Shown: positions 25,654 through 34,324 of the stretch, in pieces
How the letters are laid out: every line of letters begins with the position of its first letter
Numbering within the stretch: position 1 is the first letter of the stretch
NCBI RefSeq assembly: GCF_016632335.1
Contig: NZ_JAEPBG010000006.1
Location: 186,001 to 250,000 of the forward strand
From: Noviherbaspirillum pedocola
GTDB lineage: Bacteria; Pseudomonadota; Gammaproteobacteria; Burkholderiales; Burkholderiaceae_D
Reading direction: 5' to 3'
DNA: 64,000 bases
Position numbers and translations under genes: made by a program
Notes under the pieces: model-generated
Databases searched by the model: none
What the model saw: the letters and a program-made list of their open reading frames with translations, nothing else
What the model was told of the DNA's origin: nothing

Positions 25654-26331
25654 ATGTCAGAACGCTACATTGACCAACCGGTGCTTTCATCCAGCGAAGT
25701 GCATGCGTTTTTTCAGCAGCATGGGATGGACATTGAGCGGTGGCCGCAAGTCGTGCCGCCCGCCGAGGTAGTCGAGGAGTACAAAAAAGAAGTGGCATTA
25801 AATGAGGCATTCTTCAAGGATATTGTCGACGCTGACATGCTCAGCCAGTTATCCAAAGACTCGTTGGCAGAGGCTGAACTGCCCTGTCCCCTCATTCGTA
25901 CAAAGTGGGGATGCCTGATGGTGGCGGACTCTCCGGCAGGAAGCGATGTTCGTGGTCATCTGTCAGTTCAGATTTATGTTGCGCCCGCATGGCGTCATGC
26001 CGACGTCAAGCAGGGGCGAATGGTGCTCGGAACCTTGCTGGATGATCCGATAAAGCAGTTCAACAGCATGTTGCGATCCGCGGGAGCTAAGAAGGGGAAC
26101 CGGGTGAGCCTGTCGGAAGGCATCAACGGTGCCCTCGTTTCGGTGGACGCATATTTTCAGCCGTCGAAAAACGACGAAGCCGCAAAAGCCGCCGCCGCGG
26201 CCATCTCGCACTTCTTCATCTGGATAAGTATGCATGAATTGCTGGACGAAGCTGTGAAGTACGTAGGGCTGGCCTTGCCTGCGGCGTCGCCAACCGGACT
26301 GCTAGCCGGAATGCTTCGCCAGCTCCAATGA
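25654..26331 (+). CDS. Paralogous-family member C, downstream of cheA
   Basis: 225-residue protein with the family signature: YIDQP at residues 5-9, IERWPQVVPP (about 27-36), LIRTKWGCL (about 82-90) and a C-terminal helical region. The N-terminus (ERYIDQPVLSSSEVHAFF) is strikingly like that of member A (NRLYVDQPISTCSGVGAI). GAGGAG seven bases upstream fixes the ATG at 25654 rather than earlier in-frame codons, which lie in the cheA terminator. It is probably transcribed from its own promoter. An inverted repeat separates it from a convergent gene. Function unknown. Confidence 0.78.
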   Translation: MSERYIDQPVLSSSEVHAFFQQHGMDIERWPQVVPPAEVVEEYKKEVALNEAFFKDIVDADMLSQLSKDSLAEAELPCPLIRTKWGCLMVADSPAGSDVRGHLSVQIYVAPAWRHADVKQGRMVLGTLLDDPIKQFNSMLRSAGAKKGNRVSLSEGINGALVSVDAYFQPSKNDEAAKAAAAAISHFFIWISMHELLDEAVKYVGLALPAASPTGLLAGMLRQLQ

Positions 26332-26347
26332 ACGCGATCGCAGTGGC

Positions 26348-26377
26348 GAGGAAGACCGGCAGAGGGCGGTCTTCCTC
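26348..26377. terminator. Bidirectional hairpin between convergent genes
   Basis: Perfect 11-bp arms GAGGAAGACCG / CGGTCTTCCTC with an 8-base loop, placed between two convergent stop codons. There is no T run on either side, so it is a terminator-like stem rather than a textbook one. Confidence 0.55.
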
Positions 26378-26379
26378 GG

Positions 26380-26769
26380 TCACACCCGGCTGAGCGCAAT
26401 GCGGATGCCCTCGCTGACGTTGCCCTTCCCGAGCTTCTTGGCGCGAGCGATGCTGCGCGCATCCAGATACACCTGATGGCGCGCGCCACCGTCGAGCTCG
26501 CGCGGCCGTCCCCTCTTACCCTCCTCTTCCGGCCAGGGGATTTCTTCCACCTTATTGCGCCAGTTGTCCGGCGACCTGCTTGCCGCATCGAACCGGTGTA
26601 CGGCAAGCGTATCGCGGTCATGCGTCAGGTGCACGCTCACTGGTTTCCCCTTTAGCTCGTCGCGGCCGAGGAACGCACGGAAGGAGGATTCAGCAATCGA
26701 GCGCGAACCTGTTTCGGTACGCTCGAAGGTGCTGCCGTCCGGTGTCTGCAGGTAGATGCGATAGCTCAC
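26380..26769 (-). CDS. Hypothetical protein with a ribbon-helix-helix-like C-terminus
   Basis: 129-residue protein. A strong GGGAGG six bases upstream fixes a GTG start. The N-terminal part (1-70) is beta-rich (SYRIYLQTPDGSTFERTETG, KPVSVHLTHDRDTLAVHRF). A KRGRPREL linker precedes RHQVYLDARSIARAKKLG and VSEGIRIAL (about 96-128), which has the strand-helix-helix pattern of small MetJ/Arc-type DNA-binding domains. It ends 12 bp downstream of the zinc-type gene at 26781, so the two form an operon. A regulator or plasmid stability factor is possible; the DNA-binding reading is inference. Confidence 0.62.
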   Translation of the reverse strand: MSYRIYLQTPDGSTFERTETGSRSIAESSFRAFLGRDELKGKPVSVHLTHDRDTLAVHRFDAASRSPDNWRNKVEEIPWPEEEGKRGRPRELDGGARHQVYLDARSIARAKKLGKGNVSEGIRIALSRV

Positions 26770-26780
26770 TGGGCGCCTCC

Positions 26781-27209
26781 CTATTTTTTTTCGTCCGAGT
26801 CCGGTTGCTGTCGCCTCAGGTAGGCGGGAATGTCGTATTCAGCGCTGGTGCCGGGTGGTGTACGTGGCACAGACTTGGCGCCCCGCCCTGCTGGCCAGGG
26901 AATACCAATCAGGCGTACGGACTGCTCCGGGACCGGCTTCGCCACGCCGGGTGCATCGATACTCGGCTGACGCCTGAGTCGCATCTGTTCGGCCTCGATG
27001 TCAATATCCGCGATCGCGATACAGAAGTCGACCGACGTATAGAACTGGAGATCGGCATCTGTGCGGCACAGATAAACTTTCCGGTTGCAGTGGTCGCAGT
27101 GCCGGACGTTGTCGCTGAAGGCCGGCTTGAGCTGGCTCCATAGTTTCGGGCAGGCGTAGACGAAGTTCGCGGCCTTGCAATTCCTGATCAGAAAATCTGG
27201 AGCGTCCAT
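26781..27209 (-). CDS. Hypothetical protein with a cysteine-rich zinc-type motif
   Basis: 142-residue protein. The motif CPKLWSQL, then VRHCDHCNRKVYLC (about 20-50) matches a widespread small family in which Cys residues of the type CPxxW and CxxC...C form a probable zinc ribbon. The rest is an acidic and then a basic, Pro/Arg-rich tail. An in-frame TTG at 27233 exists, but the ATG at 27209 has a better upstream region. Upstream, toward 27250, the sequence turns AT-rich and resembles a promoter. Function unknown; zinc binding is inferred from the cysteines. Confidence 0.62.
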   Translation of the reverse strand: MDAPDFLIRNCKAANFVYACPKLWSQLKPAFSDNVRHCDHCNRKVYLCRTDADLQFYTSVDFCIAIADIDIEAEQMRLRRQPSIDAPGVAKPVPEQSVRLIGIPWPAGRGAKSVPRTPPGTSAEYDIPAYLRRQQPDSDEKK

Positions 27210-27472
27210 ATCGGTCTCGTTGTGATCGGCCAAGTGGCTCGATAATTATATACACACAAAAATAAGGCGGCGCGCACAAGCCGCAACCCCAGCACCATAA
27301 GCTGTTACCTCAGCACCATAGCGTGCGATCTTCGGCACCAGAACAATGCGCCATGCAGGTTGCGATTAACGGAAACAAAAGAACAACTGTGTGGCAAAAA
27401 GACATCGAACGACTTGCCAACCGTTGCAGAGCGTATAGAGTTGTCGCCATACAACCACACGAGCAGACCATC

Positions 27473-27940
27473 ATGATGCAGTCCAGCGACATTACGGCGC
27501 TTATCGCGAACAGCGGCGTCGCGTTTGCGCAGTGGCCGCATGAAGTGCTGCCTGCACGTGTTGCCGACGTGTTGCAGGCGCGGTTTCGCTCCTGCGGCAT
27601 TGCTGCCGTTGTCCCTACGGCCTGGGGCTACCTGGTTGCGATCGAATTGCAGGGCGGACGCAAGCAGATAGCGTTGATGGCGCATTGCGATGCCGATCCG
27701 CTCTGGCCCGGCACACCGTCCTGTTACCTGGATGACGTGATCGAAGTCACCGCGCTTTCCTATCCAACGGTGTCGGCATGCAGCGGGGAAGGTGCGTGTC
27801 TGGCGCTGCTGGAATCTGATTGTGATACCGAGCTAACCGACTGCCTGCTGCAGCTGTTCGAATATGGGCTGCTCGAGCGCACCATTGCCCTCTCGTGCTA
27901 CTCCCGGCCTTCCACGTCGACGCTGGCCTGCCCGGCCTGA
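27473..27940 (+). CDS. Paralogous-family member D (short)
   Basis: 155-residue protein with the shared pattern in shorter form: VAFAQWPHEVLPA (about 16-28), VPTAWGYLVAI (about 47-57, where the Arg of R-T-x-W-G is replaced), and a C-terminal half with ALSYPTVSA and LLQLFEYGLLERTIALS that matches the end of member B (FLISLLEHNALLRILQAA). The frame is open further upstream, but the protein-like part begins at the ATG pair 27473/27476. It has six cysteines in the C-terminal half, and lacks the N-terminal D-x-P motif of A-C. It ends 6 bp from a convergent small membrane gene. Function unknown. Confidence 0.68.
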   Translation: MMQSSDITALIANSGVAFAQWPHEVLPARVADVLQARFRSCGIAAVVPTAWGYLVAIELQGGRKQIALMAHCDADPLWPGTPSCYLDDVIEVTALSYPTVSACSGEGACLALLESDCDTELTDCLLQLFEYGLLERTIALSCYSRPSTSTLACPA

Positions 27941-27946
27941 TACCTT

Positions 27947-28225
27947 TCAGCGCGGCCGAGGGGCGCTCAGCTTCCGCAATCTCGCGCGACCGTTCATCCA
28001 ACGCCGTTTCGCCAGTGCGAGCGCGAACGCTGTACCGATACCCATCACGCAACAGGCTGCGCTGCCGATATCCCAGCCGAGCAGCAGTGACGCAAACTGC
28101 ACCACCATGGCAATCATGACGAACAGCGATCCAATGCGCTGATGGCCGTTGACGGCGCGTGCGAGAAAGACCCCGCCAACGAATACGGAAAACGCCAGAG
28201 CAATCGGAACGATGGTCGGATCCAT
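27947..28225 (-). CDS. Small membrane protein of unknown function
   Basis: 92-residue protein with three hydrophobic segments (about 4-22, 31-49 and 52-70) and a basic C-terminal tail (KRRWMNGRARLRKL). No ribosome site is clear before the ATG, but the regular spacing of hydrophobic helices and the positive-inside tail are protein-like. It converges on member D with a 6-bp gap. No family recognised. Confidence 0.5.
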   Translation of the reverse strand: MDPTIVPIALAFSVFVGGVFLARAVNGHQRIGSLFVMIAMVVQFASLLLGWDIGSAACCVMGIGTAFALALAKRRWMNGRARLRKLSAPRPR

Positions 28226-28731
28226 GAACGCCGCAGATAAGTTGGTGGGATTAAGGCGATTCGCTCAAGACGAAAGGTGCGATGACCGCAGCCATGCCTA
28301 AGCGCAGAGGAAGCGAACGAGGGATCTTCAACGCACACACTCAGCGAATCGGTATCGGGTTTGTGACCCACTGATTCTACGAACGAGCGCTGCCAGCCGG
28401 AACTGCGAATGCTTTGAAAAAGGTCAAGCAATCGAAAGGCGTTGCCGGCGTAGGGAGTAGTTTTTCATGCTCGACTAAGGATGCATTGAGGGGCAAAGCT
28501 CGATTTCACGAGCGTTACTCAGCGGGCGGTAAGCAAGGCGACAGAACTGTGCGCCCAATTCGGATGCTCTTTAGCTTGCATGGCCACCGTTGTCGTCTCA
28601 CTTCGCGCTTTCTGAGTAATTGACCGCCTACATACATACGAATGCAACAACCTCTTACGTTGGTTACCGAACAATGACCCAGCTATCTGTCACGGTAAAG
28701 TGAAATGGTGATGTCCAAACGGAGGATGCAA
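28226..28731. other. 505-bp stretch without a supported gene, holding the first copy of a direct repeat
   Basis: Short frames here lack ribosome sites and protein-like composition. The notable content is the repeat copy at 28529-28619 and, at its right end, the ribosome site GGAGGA of the next gene. The segment 28640-28720 is AT-richer and may carry that gene's promoter. Confidence 0.45.
28529..28619. repeat. Imperfect ~90-bp direct repeat, copy 1
   Basis: Aligns with 29090-29179 over the full length at roughly three quarters identity, beginning GTAAGCAAGGCGACAGAA. Each copy has near its ends GCGACA and a complementary TGTCG, so each could fold into a long stem-loop. The two copies flank one small exported-protein gene. 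Confidence 0.7.
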
Positions 28732-29082
28732 ATGAAAAAGCAAATCGCGGTCGTAGCAGGTGTACTGTCGATGGGGATAATCTCGCTTGGTACGGCGCCG
28801 GCGAATGCCGGCGAGACTCAGTACGGCAATGCTCACAGCTTCGACAATATGCCGCACCGTATGCACGTTGACGACCGTGACTACCACCGGCGCGATGACG
28901 AAGCGGAGCATGAAGCCCGGCGTCAGCGAGCCATGGAGTGGCGTGCCCGCCAACGCGAATCGGAGGCCCACGCAGCGCAGCGCGCTGAAGCACGCGAGGG
29001 GCACGATCGTGTTCGCTACGAGAATCGCGCCGGCGAAGGCTACCGCCATCGCGACGACCGGGAAGAAGGACGACGTTACTAA
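28732..29082 (+). CDS. Small exported, highly charged protein
   Basis: 116-residue protein with a clear signal peptide (MKKQIAVVAGVLSMGIISLG, cleavage after ANA near residue 28). The mature part is almost entirely charged and polar: His/Arg/Asp/Glu-rich, with DDRDYHRRDDEAEHEA and repeated AR/RAE units. It is probably helical or disordered and could bind metal through its histidines. GGAGGA six bases upstream decides the ATG at 28732 over the one at 28705. It lies alone between two copies of a ~90-bp repeat. No family recognised. Confidence 0.72.
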   Translation: MKKQIAVVAGVLSMGIISLGTAPANAGETQYGNAHSFDNMPHRMHVDDRDYHRRDDEAEHEARRQRAMEWRARQRESEAHAAQRAEAREGHDRVRYENRAGEGYRHRDDREEGRRY

Positions 29083-29089
29083 GCAAGGA

Positions 29090-29179
29090 GTAAGTAAGGC
29101 GACAGAACCATGTGCCCAAGTCGGATGTTTTTTGGCTGGCGCGGGCACCGTTGTCGCTTTGATCCGCGTTTTTTGAGTG
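29090..29179. repeat. Imperfect ~90-bp direct repeat, copy 2
   Basis: Partner of the copy at 28529. It begins 8 bp after the stop of the small exported-protein gene. Its internal GCGACA...TGTCGC pairing is perfect here, and it ends in TTTTTTGAGTGA, so in this copy it could also serve as a terminator-like structure. Confidence 0.7.
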
Positions 29180-29316
29180 ACGCTCGCGGTGCAGATTCGA
29201 ATGCGTCATAGATCGCGCGGTAGGCACCCTAAAGCTTCATCTATGTTCCCGTGCGATTTGTGAATAAGCTTTCGAAGGGGATTCGGACGATTTGGCGAGA
29301 TACCGGGCAAAAAAAT

Positions 29317-29844
29317 CTAGGCGACACATTCGAAGCAGTCTGTCGTGCGGCCGCTACGGCTGGATCCCATTACTGCGGTGGAATGCCTTGCGTGCGCAAT
29401 CGCATTGTCTGCGATGCTTTTTGCATAGGCCTTCGCTGCCCTCTTCGCTTCGCGGTCTGCCAGGTTGTTGAGCCGGTCCTCGGCGTGGCCGCGCACCCAG
29501 CGGATCGTGACGTTGGCCTTCTGCTTGAGCAGCTGCAGGAAGGTCTGCCAGAGCTGCGTGATGGCGCCGGTGCGCTTGATGCTGCCACGAGCGGCGACAT
29601 CGGCGATCATGCAGCAGTCGGAGTAGATCGTTACCGGCAGCGACGCCGGCGCACGGCGCATCGCGGTGATCACTGCCTGTAGCTCGAGCGCTACGCTGCT
29701 GATGGCGCAGGCGCCGGTGGCAAAGACCTGCGCAACTTCGACTCCTCCGCGTCGGTTGACCGGGATGACCGCATAACCGCCGGTGCCGGTGTGATGGTTG
29801 AACGCCGCGTCGACGTAGAAGGTGGTGATGGGGTTGGTTTTCAT
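29317..29844 (-). CDS. rnhA: RNase H-fold nuclease, RNase HI-like
   Basis: 175-residue protein of the RNase HI type, which cuts RNA in RNA-DNA hybrids. The four carboxylates are visible: Asp12 in FYVDAAF, Glu in ALELQAV (about 53), Asp in IYSDCCM (about 74) and Asp in NNLADREA (about 125). A basic IRWVRGHAEDRLNN stretch precedes the last one. The ATG at 29844 is used; an in-frame start at 29901 adds a non-conserved leader. It is likely a second, accessory copy rather than the housekeeping gene, since such copies are common on mobile elements. It lies just downstream of an HTH gene on the same strand. Confidence 0.85.
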   Translation of the reverse strand: MKTNPITTFYVDAAFNHHTGTGGYAVIPVNRRGGVEVAQVFATGACAISSVALELQAVITAMRRAPASLPVTIYSDCCMIADVAARGSIKRTGAITQLWQTFLQLLKQKANVTIRWVRGHAEDRLNNLADREAKRAAKAYAKSIADNAIAHARHSTAVMGSSRSGRTTDCFECVA

Positions 29845-29916
29845 GTTGGCAGTCCGATATGCAGTTGAAAACGAGCATATCGGCGACCTTTGGCGGCGCA
29901 ACCCGGTCCAGCGACG

Positions 29917-30246
29917 TCAGGCGCTCATGCGGCTGTCAAAAATTCCCGACGTCTCGTGGCCATCATGATCTTTTGGACGGAAGTGCTCGGGCCCGAGCCG
30001 CTGCTTTGCACGGCGGTCTCCCATCAGCGTGCGCATCTCCTTGATCGACAGCCCGGTGACTTCGTTGAACCGGATCAGCAGTGCGGCGCTGATTGGCCGA
30101 AGCCTGCGCCGTATCTTGCTGAAGTGTTGCGGCCGCAGGTCCATCAGCCGCGCAAGTGCCGAATCGTTTTTCAGGTCCAGGTGCCGCAGCACCGCATCGA
30201 GCAGACGGTCCGGGTCGTATCCTGCTCCACTTCGTAATGCAGCCAT
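29917..30246 (-). CDS. Small HTH DNA-binding protein (paralogue of 49887-50198)
   Basis: 109-residue regulator-like protein. AGGGG about eight bases upstream supports the ATG. Residues 12-80 align throughout with the protein at 49887: YDPDRLLDAVLRHLDLKND versus YNPDNLLDTLLSMLHLKND, SKIRRRLRPI versus SKIRHRRLPV, and LMGDRR in both. The pattern, with ALARLMDLRPQHFSKIR as the probable recognition helices, resembles Cro/CI-type helix-turn-helix domains. The tails differ. The target is unknown; it precedes rnhA on the same strand. Confidence 0.72.
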   Translation of the reverse strand: MAALRSGAGYDPDRLLDAVLRHLDLKNDSALARLMDLRPQHFSKIRRRLRPISAALLIRFNEVTGLSIKEMRTLMGDRRAKQRLGPEHFRPKDHDGHETSGIFDSRMSA

Positions 30247-30305
30247 CTCAAAATCCCCTATTCCTATTCTTGTGGTCGGATCCCTAACGGCATGTTGTTC
30301 GCTCT

Positions 30306-33128
30306 CTACATCAACTTCGGCACCGCTCTCAACGGCAAAGGCAGCAGAATGCGCTTCCAGAGCATTTCGGCCATCCGCGCAGCGTTGACCGGAGTCGACA
30401 CCAGGTAACCCTGGATCTCAGTGCAGTGCAGTCGCTTGAGGATCTGCACCTGCTCCATGGATTCAACCCCTTCGGCCACGACCCGCATGCGCAAGGACTC
30501 GGCCATCGTTACCATGGCTTGGAAGAACACCTCGGACTTCTGTCCGCACAGGAGTTGCTCGGTGAACGAGCGGTCGATCTTGAGCACGTCGAGATTGAGC
30601 CTTTGCAGCTGGGACAGCGATGAATAACCGGTACCGAAATCGTCCACCAGCAGCTTGATGCCCAGGTCGTGGATGGCGGCGAGTTCGTGCGCCACGTGGT
30701 CCTGGTCGCCCATCATGCAAGACTCGGTCAGCTCGAGTTCAAGAAGCTCGGCCGGGATTTCGAACCTGGCCATGTTGGTCTCGACGCATTCGCGGACCAC
30801 GCCTTGTGCGAATTGCGCAGCAGAGACGTTGACCGACACCGGTACCACCGGTACGCCGGCCCGGCGCCACTCATCCATCTGCTGGCAGGCCTTCATGATG
30901 ACGATCTCGCCGAGCTTCAGGATCAGCCCGGTCGCTTCGGCAACGGCAATGAATTCCGATGGCTGGATGAGGCCCAGTTCCGGATGATTCAGCCGCACCA
31001 GCGCTTCCATGCTTACCACCTCTCCCGAATCGGTATCGACCCGCGGCTGGAAGTAGATGACGAACTGGTCCTTCTCGATCGCGGCGCGCAGAAGCTTTTC
31101 GCACTCGACGCGGCGCAGCATGCTGTCCATGAGCCGCCGCTCGAAGAACTGGTGCTGCGCGCGGCCGTTCGCCTTGGCCTCGTACAGCGCCACGACCGCG
31201 AGCTCCATCAACTTCTCGATGTTGTCGCCGTCGGCGGGGGAACGGCTGATGCCGATGGAAATGCTGACGCGGTGCTGTGAGTCGTCCTTCAGGCGGAACG
31301 GCATTTCCATTTGCTGCAGCAGGCGCCGCGCGACGATATCGACGTCCTCGCGCTCGACGCTGTACAACACGATGGCGAATTCATCGCCGCCAACGCGCAC
31401 GATCTCGTCACCGGGGCGCAGCAGGGATTTCAGACGCGTGGCGACGGCGCGCAACAGCTCATTGCCCGCCGCGTGCCCGATGGTGCTGTTCATCGCCTTG
31501 AAACCATCGATGTCCAGGTACAGCAGTGCCATCTGATCGCCGTGCACCAGCATTTTCTGATACTTGGCCGGGAACCGTTCCAGCAGCCAGTCGCGATTCG
31601 GCAGTGCGGTGAGCTTGTCGGACTGGCTGGTATGCCAGAGCTGATTCTGCAGGCGTTTGTTTTCCGTGATGTCGCGCACCGTGACCGCGATACACCGTCC
31701 CTGGCGCACAGCCCGGACATGGACCCAGTCGAGCAGCAGCGGGCTTCCTGCCGGCACCTGGTAGGAATCGTCGACGAACTCCTTTTCCATCACATCGCGC
31801 AGCAACTGCAGGACCTTGCCGGAAACGCTGGGCGGATAGATCTGCGTCACCCGGGCGCCCCGCACGTCGCTGGCCGAACGGCCGAGGAACGTGGCGCCGG
31901 GCTGGTTGCAGTCGGTGTAGATGAAATCGACCACGTTCTTGTCGTCGTCATAGATGGGCTCCAGCGTGAAGAAGCCCTCCCATGCAAGCTCGTTGGCGGT
32001 GCGAAAACTATTGCGGGTTTGCTCGGTGTGATGCGCGAGCTCCATGCGGCGCAGGATGACGATGGTGCCGCCAATACCGCTGGCCAGCATGAACAGCACG
32101 GCGATGGCCAGCAGGCGATGCTCGCGGCGGATGTTCGCATTGGCCTCTTCGAAAATGGCGTCGTCATTCATCGCCACCATCGTGCGCAGCCCAAACACCG
32201 GGATCGAGTCCCAGGCTACGATGCGCGAGCTATGGTCGGAGAAAGCGCCGCCGGCTACGCGCGCGGCGCCCTGCAGGCCAGTGAATTCGGGAGCAATGCC
32301 GTTTTCGGTGTCGTGTCCGGTACGCGAAGTTGCGGCAATGACCTTGTTGGTCGAGTCGACCACGGCGAGATAGTCGATGCGCGACATCCGGGTCGGGTCG
32401 TAAAACGAAGTCAGGTACTCGGGCATAAGCGCGAGTTCGACGATGCCGTCAAACCGGTTCTCACGGTCATACAACGGGCGGGAGAACCGCACCACTGGCA
32501 GCTTCAGCAACAGGCCTTGGCCCGCGACGATCTGCATTTCATTGCGTCGCAGGGCGCGCATGCCTTTGTAGAAATCGCTCGCACTGACATTGACGGAACT
32601 CGAATTCCGGCTCGACAGGGTTCTCATGTTGCCGTCACGGTCGACTATGATCAGCCGGATCTTGTCGACGGCTGGCAGCACGCCCGATCCAATGAGAGGC
32701 AGGACGGTGGCACGCGCCTTGTCGTACACATTACCCGGGCCCTGATCTGCCTCGATCATGTACTTCAGCATGGACAGCGTCTGGCTGAAGTTTTCGACCG
32801 TGCTGCGGATCTGCTGGGAATAGGCGCGGTTGGCGACGTCGGCTTCTTCGATGGCGCGGGCTTCGACTTCGCGCCTCTCCGCCCGATGACCGCTTTCCAC
32901 GGTCCTAACGGCTGCGACGGCCGCGGCCGTGCAGAAGATCGGCCACGCGAACGCCCTGAGATACTGGCCTTTCAGGAAGCCGTACCGCTCTAACATGCGC
33001 TTCTTTATCGCGTTAAGCGAAGCACGTGTCATGCGCGGCATTGCCGGCCGCTGCAACCAAGGTCTCTTCCTGGGCGGGCCTTTTTGCGGGTCAACATAGG
33101 CCGGCGGTTTCTGTTGCTCTAACTGCAT
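30306..33128 (-). CDS. Membrane-bound GGDEF-EAL cyclic-di-GMP enzyme with periplasmic sensor and PAS domain
   Basis: 940-residue signalling protein. An N-terminal cytoplasmic tail is followed by a membrane helix (about 50-70), a periplasmic Cache-like sensor domain (about 75-330), a second helix (about 334-358), a PAS domain (about 375-490), a GGDEF diguanylate cyclase domain with intact VGGDEF (about 577) and an EAL phosphodiesterase domain with SMEALVR (about 706), DDFGTGYSS and VAEGVES. Both output motifs are intact, so it may make and break c-di-GMP. An in-frame TTG at 33233 is possible; the ATG at 33128 is used. It probably senses an extracellular small molecule and could control pilus or biofilm functions. 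Confidence 0.93.
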   Translation of the reverse strand: MQLEQQKPPAYVDPQKGPPRKRPWLQRPAMPRMTRASLNAIKKRMLERYGFLKGQYLRAFAWPIFCTAAAVAAVRTVESGHRAERREVEARAIEEADVANRAYSQQIRSTVENFSQTLSMLKYMIEADQGPGNVYDKARATVLPLIGSGVLPAVDKIRLIIVDRDGNMRTLSSRNSSSVNVSASDFYKGMRALRRNEMQIVAGQGLLLKLPVVRFSRPLYDRENRFDGIVELALMPEYLTSFYDPTRMSRIDYLAVVDSTNKVIAATSRTGHDTENGIAPEFTGLQGAARVAGGAFSDHSSRIVAWDSIPVFGLRTMVAMNDDAIFEEANANIRREHRLLAIAVLFMLASGIGGTIVILRRMELAHHTEQTRNSFRTANELAWEGFFTLEPIYDDDKNVVDFIYTDCNQPGATFLGRSASDVRGARVTQIYPPSVSGKVLQLLRDVMEKEFVDDSYQVPAGSPLLLDWVHVRAVRQGRCIAVTVRDITENKRLQNQLWHTSQSDKLTALPNRDWLLERFPAKYQKMLVHGDQMALLYLDIDGFKAMNSTIGHAAGNELLRAVATRLKSLLRPGDEIVRVGGDEFAIVLYSVEREDVDIVARRLLQQMEMPFRLKDDSQHRVSISIGISRSPADGDNIEKLMELAVVALYEAKANGRAQHQFFERRLMDSMLRRVECEKLLRAAIEKDQFVIYFQPRVDTDSGEVVSMEALVRLNHPELGLIQPSEFIAVAEATGLILKLGEIVIMKACQQMDEWRRAGVPVVPVSVNVSAAQFAQGVVRECVETNMARFEIPAELLELELTESCMMGDQDHVAHELAAIHDLGIKLLVDDFGTGYSSLSQLQRLNLDVLKIDRSFTEQLLCGQKSEVFFQAMVTMAESLRMRVVAEGVESMEQVQILKRLHCTEIQGYLVSTPVNAARMAEMLWKRILLPLPLRAVPKLM

Positions 33129-33420
33129 GATTATTAGAGGAACTAATCCTTTTTTGTGAGCCAAAATGGAGCATACAACCACTTTTTCGCGGTTTACAAA
33201 AGCCAACTTGATCGTATCGACGAAAGCGCGCAAGGATTAAGGATTTGCGCAAGGTCCAAGCATTCTTGGAAGAATTTTTATTTGAGGAAAGGCCGCTCGC
33301 CGGGACAAATGAACTGAGCGGGAGAATATTTCGCCACTGCTGCAGGCGGATGAAACGAATGTATCCGGGCAACGCGACAGATTTTTACACAAAAATTTCG
33401 CGGACCAAGAAAAAAAGACG

Positions 33421-33447
33421 AAAAAAAACGACCTGTTTCACAGGTCG
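33421..33447 (-). terminator. Intrinsic terminator of the CheY-membrane gene
   Basis: On the minus strand, the 8-bp stem CGACCTGT / ACAGGTCG with a 3-base loop is followed by eight T. It lies 22 bp beyond the stop at 33469. Confidence 0.88.
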
Positions 33448-33468
33448 CTTCCAATGGGAAATATCCGC

Positions 33469-34317
33469 CTACTTCCGCATTTTCTCCAAAATCTTGTTCA
33501 GCTTCTCGTCGAGCGTTGCCGCAGTGAATGGTTTGACGATATAACCGCTGGCGCCGGCCTGCGCCGCCGCGATGATATTCTCCTTTTTCGCTTCCGCCGT
33601 CACCATTAGCACCGGCAGCGCCTGCAGCGCTGGGTCCTTGCGGATTTCGATCAGCATCTCGATTCCCGTCATGACCGGCATATTCCAATCTGAGACGACG
33701 AAATCGAATCCGCCAGCGCGCAGCTTCGCCAAGCCCTGGGCGCCGTCCTCGGCCTCGTCGACATTGCTGTAGCCGAGCTCTTTGAGCAGATTGCGCACGA
33801 TGCGGCGCATGGTCGAAAAATCGTCCACCACCAGAAATTTTAATGAGGCGTCAGCCACAGGCTCTCCCGATTGATCGATGTCCGGCCACGGTTTAACGAT
33901 GCCCATCCCATCGACTTCAATGCTGCCGTCATTGCGAAGTCGAGTTGGTTGGAACTGCGTCAATAATGCCACAAGGAAATGATGCTGTGCATGTAATCCG
34001 TTCGTAATCGCCGCTTGCCGGACGCGCGACTGCGGATGCATGTCTTGAAGCAGCATCATCAGGTCGCGGTTTTCATTGATTCGCTGCACCAGGCCGCCGG
34101 AATGCGTCTCGAGCACGCACCTCAACGCCCATCGCATTCCGCGCGCGGGATGCCGGCGCAGTTGCAGCACATGCGTACACGCGGCGACGGCTACGCCCAG
34201 AAAGGCTGCGCGCAGCATGGCTCCGTGTCCCTCCGTCACGGCAGCAAGCGTGAGCAACACAAGCATCAGAAAACTGTATGCAAGCAGACGGCATGGTTGC
34301 TGGGCAAAGAATGGCAT
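33469..34317 (-). CDS. CheY-type receiver domain fused to an N-terminal membrane segment
   Basis: 282-residue protein. Residues about 8-48 form two hydrophobic helices; 50-155 is a helical linker; 160-282 is a complete CheY-like receiver with VVDDFSTM (acidic pair, about 163), the phospho-acceptor Asp in SDWNMPV (about 208), Thr in MVTAEA (about 238) and Lys in VKPFT (about 258). The receiver is very close to classic chemotaxis CheY. Membrane tethering of such a domain is unusual. The frame extends upstream, but the ATG at 34317 is 8 bp after the stop of the preceding gene and avoids an Arg-rich non-coding stretch. It could be the target of the CheA/CheZ pair at 23 kb. Confidence 0.85.
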   Translation of the reverse strand: MPFFAQQPCRLLAYSFLMLVLLTLAAVTEGHGAMLRAAFLGVAVAACTHVLQLRRHPARGMRWALRCVLETHSGGLVQRINENRDLMMLLQDMHPQSRVRQAAITNGLHAQHHFLVALLTQFQPTRLRNDGSIEVDGMGIVKPWPDIDQSGEPVADASLKFLVVDDFSTMRRIVRNLLKELGYSNVDEAEDGAQGLAKLRAGGFDFVVSDWNMPVMTGIEMLIEIRKDPALQALPVLMVTAEAKKENIIAAAQAGASGYIVKPFTAATLDEKLNKILEKMRK

Positions 34318-34324
34318 TGGTGGC

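Noticed and set aside
31311-32993. 560-residue plus-strand frame inside the GGDEF-EAL gene
   Set aside because: Low-complexity His/Gln/Asp-rich shadow of an intact multi-domain protein on the other strand.
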